A DNA stretch of 64,000 nt from Anaerostipes rhamnosivorans (GTDB lineage: Bacteria; Bacillota; Clostridia; Lachnospirales; Lachnospiraceae), in the NCBI RefSeq assembly GCF_005280655.1, contig NZ_CP040058.1, positions 1,402,001 to 1,466,000 on the forward strand. The letters run 5' to 3'. The notes below the pieces were generated by a model. The model had not been told where the DNA came from, did no database searches, and saw only the letters and a list, made by a program, of their open reading frames with translations. Shown here piece after piece: positions 35,823 to 42,299 of this stretch (the first letter of the stretch is position 1; each line of letters starts with the position of its first letter). The position numbers and the translations under genes were made by a program.

Positions 35823-35967
35823 AACTCACCTCGATGACAGCATATTGCTTGCTTTTTCTTGAACAGCTTATACTTATACTGTATCATGAAACCATAAATA
35901 ACAAAAACGAATATTTGTCATATAAAAGATGACAAATTCAGATAAATAGGGAGGTGTGGGTATACAG

Positions 35968-36837
35968 ATGGATATGAATCTTCAAAAATACATGTCTTTT
36001 GTGAAAGCTGTGGAATATGGGAGTTTTACAAAAGCCGGGGAGATGCTTAGTTATTCCCAGTCGGGAATCAGCCGCATGATCCATGACCTGGAGGCAGAAT
36101 GGGGGGTATCTCTTCTTGAGCGGGACCGGTCAGGCGTGCGTCTGACTTCAGATGGGATGAAGCTTTTGCCGTATGCAAAAAGCGTCTGCAGAGAGTTTGA
36201 GAAGCTGCAAGTACAGGTGGACGAATTAAAAGGTCTGACATCAGGCCTGATACGGATCGGAACATTTTCAAGTGCAGCCACGCATTGGCTTCCGAATATC
36301 ATCAAAAAATTTCAGGAGGATTATCCCCACATTGACTATGAACTGTTGCTTGGTGACTATACGGAAATAGAAAACTGGATTTTAAATGGACGTGTGGACT
36401 GCGGTTTTCTAAGGCTTCCCACGCTTCCGGAGCTGGAGACAGTTTTTCTGGAGCAGGACCAGCTATTGGCAGTCCTTCCGGAACAACATCCATTGGCAGA
36501 ATGCAGCCGTTTTCCTATGGAGGCACTGTGTGATGCACCCTTTATGCTGTTGAAAAGAGATGGCAATTCAGATGTCTCAGAGATTCTTGAACAGTGCCGC
36601 ATTTCACGAAAAGTTCAATTTACTACCTGGGATGATTATGCCATCATGTCCATGGTGGAGAGCGGTCTGGGAATCAGCATTCTCCCGCAGCTTATTTTGC
36701 AGCGCATCCCGTACCGTATTGTCACAAAGGAACTGGAGGTGCCGGCTTATCGAAAGATCGGGCTTGCATTCCGGGACAGAAAAGGGATGTCACTAGCAGT
36801 AAAAAGATTCCTGGATTATTTACCTTATCGTGCGTAG
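35968..36837 (+). CDS. LysR-family transcriptional regulator
   Basis: A 289-residue regulator. The N-terminal winged helix-turn-helix reads FVKAVEYGSFTKAGEMLSYS then QSGISRMIHDLE. The effector domain follows, with IRIGTFSSAATHWLP and the late SMVESGLGISILPQL. The ATG at 35968 is preferred: AGGGAGGTG ends 11 nt upstream, and the in-frame GTG at 35956 is inside that site. The final four residues PYRA and the stop codon come from an interspersed repeat that begins at 36821. It probably controls the divergent EamA transporter. Confidence 0.9.
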   Translation: MDMNLQKYMSFVKAVEYGSFTKAGEMLSYSQSGISRMIHDLEAEWGVSLLERDRSGVRLTSDGMKLLPYAKSVCREFEKLQVQVDELKGLTSGLIRIGTFSSAATHWLPNIIKKFQEDYPHIDYELLLGDYTEIENWILNGRVDCGFLRLPTLPELETVFLEQDQLLAVLPEQHPLAECSRFPMEALCDAPFMLLKRDGNSDVSEILEQCRISRKVQFTTWDDYAIMSMVESGLGISILPQLILQRIPYRIVTKELEVPAYRKIGLAFRDRKGMSLAVKRFLDYLPYRA

Positions 36838-36884
36838 CACGCGTACCCGGAGGGTATAGAATACGGGATGCCCTGTGGGTATGA
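36821..36884 (+). repeat. Palindromic repeat, family 2, unit at the end of the LysR gene
   Basis: TACCTTATCGTGCGTAGCAC then GCGTACCCGGAGGGTAT, and later ACGGGATGCCCTGTGGGTAT. It is nearly identical to 37066-37128 and inverted relative to 11733-11800. CGTGCGTAGCACG forms a small hairpin. The TAG at 36835-36837 is the LysR stop. Confidence 0.88.
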
Positions 36885-36945
36885 GTTATTTACCACTATT
36901 TCCGTCGTGCTTTTGAAATGCGCTCCTCCAATAGTGGTAAATAAC
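36885..36945 (-). repeat. Hairpin repeat, family 1, copy D
   Basis: Perfect 16-bp arms GTTATTTACCACTATT (36885-36900) and AATAGTGGTAAATAAC (36930-36945) around a 29-nt loop. The loop's reverse complement starts GGAGGAGCGCATTTC, like copies A, C and E. It directly abuts a family 2 unit. Confidence 0.88.
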
Positions 36946-36990
36946 TTTTGAAAAGTGACACCCTTCTTTTGACAGAAGCCCTTCTCCAGT

Positions 36991-37063
36991 AGACATTACG
37001 TCCATTTTCTACATGATTGGAGGGAGGCATTCTAAGAGCCGAACGGAAATCATGTGGAAAATG
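36991..37063 (+). repeat. Hairpin repeat, family 1, copy C, with the 18-bp flank
   Basis: The flank AGACATTACGTCCATTTT (36991-37008) is followed by the arm CATTTTCTACATGATT (37003-37018), a 29-nt loop starting GGAGGGAGGCATTC, and the arm AATCATGTGGAAAATG (37048-37063). Arms pair fully with one G-U. Confidence 0.87.
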
Positions 37064-37065
37064 TC

Positions 37066-37165
37066 ATACCTTATCGTGCGTAGCACGCGCACCCGAGGGT
37101 ATAAAACACGGGATGCCCTGTGGGTATACCTTGTCGTGCGTAGCACGCGCACCTGAGAGGGTGTA
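37066..37165 (+). repeat. Palindromic repeat, family 2, one and a half units
   Basis: ATACCTTATCGTGCGTAGCA begins a full unit through GTGGGTATA (37128). A half unit CCTTGTCGTGCGTAGCACGC follows. The unit is the same as at 36821. Confidence 0.87.
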
Positions 37166-37253
37166 AAAAGGACGATGTTAAGTTTGGTTGACAGATTTCC
37201 AACGGCATTTGGTGGTGAAAAACACCCGGTTTTCTTATAATAAACAAAAATAT

Positions 37254-37298
37254 ATACCACAGGGAATACCCTTCGGGCGTGCGTGCTTCGCACGATTA
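37254..37298 (-). repeat. Palindromic repeat, family 2, partial inverted unit
   Basis: ACCACAGGG, TTCGGGCGTGCG and GTGCTTCGCACG match parts of the family 2 unit in the opposite orientation. It ends next to the ribosome site of the XRE gene. Between 37166 and 37253 I see only a possible TATAAT at 37236-37241 with a poor -35. Confidence 0.65.
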
Positions 37299-37315
37299 GG
37301 AATAGGAGAAAAGTT

Positions 37316-38041
37316 ATGGAATTTTATGAAAATCTAAACCGGGTAAGAAAAGAAAAAGGATGGTCCCAGGAGGAATTGGGGAACCGGCTGAATGTATCCA
37401 GGCAGACGGTCTCTAAATGGGAGCTTGGGACGACAACGCCGGAGATGAACAAGCTGATAGAATTAAGCCGTATTTTTGGAGTCAGTATAGATGAACTGAC
37501 TGGGAATGAATTGTATAAAAAAGAAAAGGAAGTTGTCTATGTCGCTGTAAAACAGCACTATGAATATAAGAGCAAAATGACAATCTGCGGGATTCCTTTG
37601 GTGCATATCAACTTTGGGAGAGGAATTTATAAAGCAAAAGGGATCATAGCAGCGGGAAATATCGCTGTGGGACTGGTCTCTATGGGAATGATTTCTACCG
37701 GTTTACTTTCCATTGGGATGCTTTCCCTTGGCCTGCTGGCCTTTGGCGGGCTTGCCATTGGAGGTCTGGCAGTAGGGGGCGCCGCCATTGGTATCTTTGC
37801 AGTGGGGGGGCTCGCTGTGGGAATCTATGCCATAGGAGGGTGTGCGCTGGCATCCCATATTGCTGTGGGCGGATATGCAAATGCCCATATAGCTATAGGG
37901 GGAGTTGCTGACGGGGCATATACATTTACAGAGAAAGGAAAGGCCGTCAGCGATGAGATCAGGAGAACGATTTTAAAAGAATATCCCCATATATGGAGAT
38001 TTCTCATCCGGCTGTTTTCTTCAGGCATGAATTCTATCTGA
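37316..38041 (+). CDS. XRE-family regulator with a glycine-rich repetitive C-terminal domain
   Basis: A 241-residue protein. Residues 6-60 are a helix-turn-helix of the Cro/C1 type (WSQEELGNRLNVSRQTVSKW). After a linker comes about 90 residues of Gly/Ala/Ile/Leu/Val repeats with period near five (LAFGG LAIGG LAVGG AAIGI). Such a segment could be a membrane-embedded glycine zipper or a beta-solenoid. The last 30 residues are charged. AGGAG precedes the ATG at 37316; an in-frame upstream ATG lies inside a repeat and is rejected. The regulated genes are unknown. Confidence 0.8.
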   Translation: MEFYENLNRVRKEKGWSQEELGNRLNVSRQTVSKWELGTTTPEMNKLIELSRIFGVSIDELTGNELYKKEKEVVYVAVKQHYEYKSKMTICGIPLVHINFGRGIYKAKGIIAAGNIAVGLVSMGMISTGLLSIGMLSLGLLAFGGLAIGGLAVGGAAIGIFAVGGLAVGIYAIGGCALASHIAVGGYANAHIAIGGVADGAYTFTEKGKAVSDEIRRTILKEYPHIWRFLIRLFSSGMNSI

Positions 38042-38081
38042 ACTATATGTTATTTTACCTGTTTCAAATTGAGCGAAAGTG

Positions 38082-38090
38082 TGTTATACT
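38082..38090 (+). promoter_or_regulatory. Extended -10 promoter of the queDEC operon
   Basis: TGTTATACT gives TG-N-TATACT (38082-38090). No good -35 is visible at 17 nt. The riboswitch begins about 24 nt downstream. Confidence 0.5.
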
Positions 38091-38112
38091 CAATTAGTTA
38101 TTTTGAATAGAA

Positions 38113-38157
38113 TAGACAGTTCATTCGTACCATCCTGTCTTTAAACAAAACTAGGAC
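38113..38157 (+). promoter_or_regulatory. PreQ1-I riboswitch aptamer
   Basis: GACAG and CTGTC form the P1 stem around a loop with TTCATTCG, followed by the A-rich tail TTAAACAAAACTAGGA typical of preQ1 class I aptamers. The CC in the loop can pair with the GG of CTAGGA as the pseudoknot. It precedes the genes that make preQ0, the precursor of its ligand, and should lower expression when preQ1 is high. Confidence 0.85.
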
Positions 38158-38210
38158 AGTGTAAGAAGATTGCCTTTGTGCAGTTCTTACGTCTTAGAGA
38201 AATGCTTAGA

Positions 38211-38244
38211 GACATGGATACCTCAGGGTGGCATGTCTTTTTTG
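38211..38244 (+). terminator. Terminator in the preQ1 leader
   Basis: GACATG (38211-38216) pairs with CATGTC (38232-38237) with inner CC/GG pairs, followed by TTTTTT. It lies about 55 nt after the aptamer; another hairpin, GTAAGAA/TTCTTAC (38161-38190), lies between and may act in switching. Confidence 0.75.
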
Positions 38245-38276
38245 TTTCATTAGGATAGATAGAGAAGGGAAGTCTT

Positions 38277-38696
38277 ATGTATCAATTAAATACACATGCA
38301 TCCTTTGACTCGGCACATTTTCTGGCGGGTTATGAGGGAAAATGCAGCAATCTGCACGGGCACCGATGGAAGCTTTCGGTGACCATTCAAAAAGAAAAAG
38401 TGGAACAACAGGGCCAGACCAGAGGGATGGTCGTAGACTTTGGCCAATTAAAAGATAAGGTAAAAGAGATCGCAGATGAGTTTGACCATGCACTGATCAT
38501 AGAAAAAAATACACTGAAAGAAAAAACAATGGAAGCGCTGAAGGAAGAAGATTTTCGGATCATTGAAGTAGCATTCCGGCCGACGGCAGAGAATTTTGCA
38601 AAATACTTTTATGACTGTTTCAAACAGAGCGGCTATGATGTATCTTTTGTGGAAGTGTATGAGACGCCGAATAACTGTGCAATTTACGGAGAATAG
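38277..38696 (+). CDS. queD: 6-carboxy-5,6,7,8-tetrahydropterin synthase
   Basis: A 139-residue enzyme of the PTPS/QueD family making carboxytetrahydropterin from dihydroneopterin triphosphate in queuosine synthesis. Zinc ligands are His15 in FDSAHFL and the pair in NLHGHRW. The catalytic Cys is in GKCSNLHGH. The C-terminal EVYETPNNCAIY is typical. It is the first gene of queD-queE-folE-queC under a preQ1 riboswitch and lies 2 nt before queE. Confidence 0.95.
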   Translation: MYQLNTHASFDSAHFLAGYEGKCSNLHGHRWKLSVTIQKEKVEQQGQTRGMVVDFGQLKDKVKEIADEFDHALIIEKNTLKEKTMEALKEEDFRIIEVAFRPTAENFAKYFYDCFKQSGYDVSFVEVYETPNNCAIYGE

Positions 38697-38698
38697 AA

Positions 38699-39367
38699 AT
38701 GGAAACTTTTAAGATCGCAGAAAGTTTTGTGAGTATTAACGGAGAAGGAAAGAAGGCCGGGAGGCTTGCCATGTTTATCCGCCTTCGGGGATGTAATCTA
38801 AACTGCTCCTACTGTGACACCAAATGGGCCATCAGCAAAAAAGGGGACGCGGAACTTATGACGGCCCCGGAGACTGCACAGATGGTGAAGGAGGCCGGGG
38901 TTGAACTGGTGACATTGACGGGAGGGGAGCCGCTTTTGGACGAAAATATCAGCGGGCTCATCGGAAGTATTCTCGCTCTGCCGAAAGTAGAACTGGAGAT
39001 TGAGACAAACGGAAGTATTCCCATCCGCCCGTGGAGAGAAAGAGACGCAAGGCTTTCTATGACCATGGATTATAAGCTGCCGTCCAGCGGCATGGAAGAA
39101 TCCATGTGCCTTGAAAATATGGAAGAATTAAAACCGTGGGATGTAGTAAAGTTCGTTATAGGGACAAGAGAGGACCTGGAAAGGGCAAAAGAGATCACAG
39201 ACCGGTTTTCTCTCTGTGAGAGAGCCATCGTTTATTTCAGTCCGGTCTTTGGTGCACTGCTGCCGGAAGAGATCGTAGAATTTATGAAGGAACACAAGCT
39301 TAATAAAGTCAGGTTTCAGATCCAGATCCACAAGGTCGTTTGGGATCCGGAGCAGAAGGGAGTCTAG
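38699..39367 (+). CDS. queE: 7-carboxy-7-deazaguanine synthase (radical SAM)
   Basis: A 222-residue radical SAM enzyme that contracts carboxytetrahydropterin to 7-carboxy-7-deazaguanine. The cluster motif CNLNCSYC gives Cys32, Cys36 and Cys39 (CX3CX2C). INGEGKKAGRLAMFIRLRGC and TLTGGEPLL are also typical. It follows queD by 2 nt and precedes folE by 6 nt. Confidence 0.95.
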   Translation: METFKIAESFVSINGEGKKAGRLAMFIRLRGCNLNCSYCDTKWAISKKGDAELMTAPETAQMVKEAGVELVTLTGGEPLLDENISGLIGSILALPKVELEIETNGSIPIRPWRERDARLSMTMDYKLPSSGMEESMCLENMEELKPWDVVKFVIGTREDLERAKEITDRFSLCERAIVYFSPVFGALLPEEIVEFMKEHKLNKVRFQIQIHKVVWDPEQKGV

Positions 39368-39373
39368 GAAGCT

Positions 39374-39961
39374 ATGGCAATCGATAAAGAAGCAATCAAG
39401 ACACATATCAGAGGAATACTTGAAGCACTAGGAGATGATCCGGAACGGGAAGGGCTGGTAGAGACACCGGACCGTGTGGCCAGGATGTATGAAGAAGTGT
39501 TTGAAGGGATGAATTATACAAACACTCAGATCGCGGAGATGTTTTCCAAGACGTTTGAAGACGATTTGTCAGTTAAAAATCATAAGGACATGGTTATTGT
39601 AAAGGATATTGATATTTTCAGCTATTGTGAGCACCATTTAGCATTGATGTACAATATGAAGGTGACCGTCGCATACCAGCCGAAAGAAAAGATCCTGGGA
39701 CTCAGCAAGATTGCGAGAATCTGTGACATGGTGGGTAAACGCCTGCAGCTTCAGGAACGCATTGGATCCGATATAGCAGAGATTATTTCTGAGGTGGCCC
39801 AAACAGAAGATGTGGCAGTGCTCATAGAGGGAAACCATAGCTGCATGAGTGCCAGGGGCATCAAGAAAAACCAGGCAAAAACCATCACATCGACACTGAG
39901 AGGCCGGTTTGAGAGCGATCCTTTCATGGAAAGCCGTTTTTACACACTGGCAGACAGATAA
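39374..39961 (+). CDS. folE: GTP cyclohydrolase I
   Basis: A 195-residue enzyme that opens GTP to dihydroneopterin triphosphate, the first step shared by folate and queuosine synthesis. The zinc ligands are in [10 protein letters not shown] and the Cys of [25 protein letters not shown] and [10 protein letters not shown] are conserved. Its place inside the que operon suggests that it feeds queuosine precursor synthesis. Stop to queC start is 13 nt. Confidence 0.97.
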   Translation: MAIDKEAIKTHIRGILEALGDDPEREGLVETPDRVARMYEEVFEGMNYTNTQIAEMFSKTFEDDLSVKNHKDMVIVKDIDIFSYCEHHLALMYNMKVTVAYQPKEKILGLSKIARICDMVGKRLQLQERIGSDIAEIISEVAQTEDVAVLIEGNHSCMSARGIKKNQAKTITSTLRGRFESDPFMESRFYTLADR

Positions 39962-39974
39962 AGAGGAGGATATT

Positions 39975-40637
39975 ATGTCAAAACCAACAAAGGCAGTCGT
40001 TGTATTCAGCGGAGGACAGGACAGCACCACCTGTCTGTTCTGGGCAAAGAAAAAATATGAGGAAGTCATTGCGCTTTCTTTTAACTATGGACAGAAGCAT
40101 TCAGACGAGCTGGTCTGTGCAAAAGAAATCTGCAAAAAGCATGGGGTGGAGCATCATATCCTGGATATGGGCCTGCTAAACCAGCTGGCGCCAAATTCCC
40201 TGACCAGGGCGGATATTGAGGTGGACAAAGAAGCGCCAGAGACCGGTACACCCAATTCCTTTGTAGACGGAAGGAATATGCTCTTTCTTACATTCGCAGC
40301 TGTGTTTGCAAAACAGAGAGGGATTCATGTGTTGGTGACCGGTGTGTCACAGAGTGATTTCAGCGGATATCCAGACTGCAGACATGTGTTTATCACATCT
40401 CTTGAAACAACCCTGACGCTAGCAATGGACTACGAGTTTGAGGTGATCACTCCGCTCATGTGGATTGACAAAAAAGAGACATGGAAAATGGCCGATGATC
40501 TGGGAGTTTTTGATATTATCAGGCAGGAAACACTGACCTGTTATAACGGGGTAAAGGGCGACGGATGCGGTGACTGTCCTGCGTGCAAGCTGAGAAGAAA
40601 AGGAATGGAAGCCTATCTAACAGAGCGCCGGAACTGA
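39975..40637 (+). CDS. queC: 7-cyano-7-deazaguanine synthase
   Basis: A 220-residue ATP-dependent enzyme turning carboxydeazaguanine into preQ0. The PP-loop [16 protein letters not shown] is at residues 9-24. The C-terminal zinc site has [23 protein letters not shown] is 7 nt before the ATG at 39975; the in-frame extension upstream overlaps folE and is rejected. It completes preQ0 synthesis in the operon. No preQ0 reductase gene (queF) is in the window. Confidence 0.96.
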   Translation: MSKPTKAVVVFSGGQDSTTCLFWAKKKYEEVIALSFNYGQKHSDELVCAKEICKKHGVEHHILDMGLLNQLAPNSLTRADIEVDKEAPETGTPNSFVDGRNMLFLTFAAVFAKQRGIHVLVTGVSQSDFSGYPDCRHVFITSLETTLTLAMDYEFEVITPLMWIDKKETWKMADDLGVFDIIRQETLTCYNGVKGDGCGDCPACKLRRKGMEAYLTERRN

Positions 40638-40688
40638 GATTCAGGCTTAGAAAATTTGTCTAAGTGTTATCTTGTTTTTAGATTCTTA

Positions 40689-40717
40689 TTGATAAAACAT
40701 TAACAAAATAGTACAAT
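40689..40717 (+). promoter_or_regulatory. Promoter of the alcohol dehydrogenase with overlapping Rex-like operator
   Basis: TTGATA (40689-40694), 17 nt spacer, TACAAT (40712-40717). TTGATAAAACATTAACAA (40689-40706) matches the Rex consensus TTGTTAA-N4-TTAACAA at 13 of 14 fixed positions and covers the -35. Rex leaves such sites when NADH/NAD+ is high, which would turn on NADH-consuming fermentation. Confidence 0.8.
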
Positions 40718-40780
40718 AGGAATGTAACCAATGGTCAGGGTTGTCAACATATCAATCCTCTGCAACAAAGGAGATAACGT

Positions 40781-41956
40781 ATGGGAAGATTTACATTACC
40801 TAGAGATTTGTACTTTGGAAAAGGATCACTTGAGACACTGAAGACGCTGGACGGAAAAAAAGCTGTTTTAGTCATCGGCGGCGGATCTATGAAACGTTTT
40901 GGATTTGTAGACCAGGTTGTTGATTATTTAAAAGAAGCAGGCATAGAGACAAAATTAATTGAGGGAGTAGAGCCGGACCCTTCTGTTGAGACCGTATTTA
41001 AAGGTGCCGAGATTATGAGAGAGTTTGAACCGGACTGGATCGTGGCAATGGGCGGAGGATCTCCGATCGATGCTGCAAAAGCTATGTGGATCTTCTATGA
41101 ACATCCGGAAACCACATTTGACGATGTAAAAGACCCATTCACAGTTCCAAAACTCAGAAACAAAGCAAGATTCCTTGCAATCCCTTCAACTTCAGGAACA
41201 GCTACGGAAGTGACGGCATTTGCTGTTATCACGGACTACAGTTCAGGCATTAAATATCCGCTGGCAGACTTTGAGATCACACCGGATGTTGCCATTGTAG
41301 ACCCTGCACTGGCAGAGACGATGCCTCCGAAACTGACCTCTTATACAGGAATGGATGCACTGACCCATGCGATTGAAGCATATGTTGCCGGACTGCATTC
41401 ACCATTTTCAGATCCTTTGGCAATCGATGCCATCGAGATGGTATTTGACAACTTAAAAGCTTCCTATGAGGGAGACATGACCGCACGTGAAAATATGCAC
41501 TATGCACAATGTCTTGCAGGAATGTCATTCTCTAATGCACTGTTAGGAATTGTACATTCTTTAGCGCATAAGACAGGAGCAGTTTTTGATACAGGACATA
41601 TCACACACGGATGTGCGAACGCTATCTATCTTCCGTATGTGATCCAGTTTAATGCAAAGGTATGCGAAGACCGCTATGCAGCCATTGCAAGAAAGATCGG
41701 CCTCCCTGGAAATTCCGATAAAGCACTGACACTTTCTTTGATTGAAGCAATCCGGGATATGAACAAGAAGCTGAACATTGTTTCCAACCTGAAAGATTTC
41801 GGAATCAATGAAGAAGAATTCAACCAGAAGAAGAGGATGATCGCGGAGCGTGCTGTGGCAGACGCATGTACAGGATCTAATCCTAGAGAAACCTCTGTAG
41901 ATGACATGGAAAAAGTGTTAGAGTGCATCTACTACGGAAAAGACGTAATATTCTAA
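40781..41956 (+). CDS. Iron-containing alcohol dehydrogenase
   Basis: A 391-residue group III dehydrogenase, likely reducing an aldehyde such as acetaldehyde or butyraldehyde with NAD(P)H. The nucleotide region is VIGGGSMKRFG and GGGSPIDAAKAMWIF. Metal ligands lie in HSLAHKTG and ITHGCANAIYLPYV. Cofactor and chain length cannot be fixed. The gene is monocistronic; the Rex-like operator upstream ties it to redox control. AAAGGAG precedes the ATG. Confidence 0.92.
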   Translation: MGRFTLPRDLYFGKGSLETLKTLDGKKAVLVIGGGSMKRFGFVDQVVDYLKEAGIETKLIEGVEPDPSVETVFKGAEIMREFEPDWIVAMGGGSPIDAAKAMWIFYEHPETTFDDVKDPFTVPKLRNKARFLAIPSTSGTATEVTAFAVITDYSSGIKYPLADFEITPDVAIVDPALAETMPPKLTSYTGMDALTHAIEAYVAGLHSPFSDPLAIDAIEMVFDNLKASYEGDMTARENMHYAQCLAGMSFSNALLGIVHSLAHKTGAVFDTGHITHGCANAIYLPYVIQFNAKVCEDRYAAIARKIGLPGNSDKALTLSLIEAIRDMNKKLNIVSNLKDFGINEEEFNQKKRMIAERAVADACTGSNPRETSVDDMEKVLECIYYGKDVIF

Positions 41957-41976
41957 ATATAGCAGACACTACATCC

Positions 41977-42031
41977 ATTTACCACTATGGGCAAGCGCAT
42001 TTTAAAAAGTGCGATGGAAATCGTGGTAAAT
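41977..42031 (+). repeat. Hairpin repeat, family 1, copy E
   Basis: Arms ATTTACCACTAT (41977-41988) and ATCGTGGTAAAT (42020-42031) pair with one mismatch. The loop of about 30 nt (GGGCAAGCGCATTTTAAAAA) matches copy D's loop. The flank AGACACTACATCCATTT is a variant of the 18-bp motif. Confidence 0.8.
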
Positions 42032-42044
42032 AACTCATATTTTT

Positions 42045-42078
42045 AAAGCTGGGACTTTTTTTAGTCCCGGCTTTTTTG
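42045..42078 (+). terminator. Intrinsic terminator after the alcohol dehydrogenase
   Basis: AGCTGGGACT (42047-42056) pairs with AGTCCCGGCT (42063-42072) followed by TTTTTT. Confidence 0.82.
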
Positions 42079-42204
42079 ATCTTATGAGCTGAATTCATTT
42101 CTAATATTATCCTGGGTCTGGGCGAATTATCCTGATGAATTATCAGATTATTCATATAAGAATGCAAAATAATCAAATAATCAGATAACTTAAGAAAAAA
42201 ATAC

Positions 42205-42233
42205 TTTACAAGGTCCTTAAATTTTTGTATGAT
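42205..42233 (+). promoter_or_regulatory. Promoter of gltBD
   Basis: TTTACA (42205-42210), 17 nt spacer, TATGAT (42228-42233). The 100 bp upstream are AT-rich with several ATAATC/ATTATC words that could bind a regulator; none is recognisable. Confidence 0.65.
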
Positions 42234-42299
42234 AGATTCCAACGTAGGAAATCTACAAAAAATAACATTTCCAAGCAGCAGGAAGAAAGGAAGAGACTT

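Noticed and set aside
36821..37298. CRISPR array
   Set aside because: The repeats are not regularly spaced, differ in length and orientation, and no cas genes are present.
42225..42299. A longer start for gltB
   Set aside because: It begins within the -10 element of the promoter and would give an abnormal propeptide; ATG 42300 fits the family.
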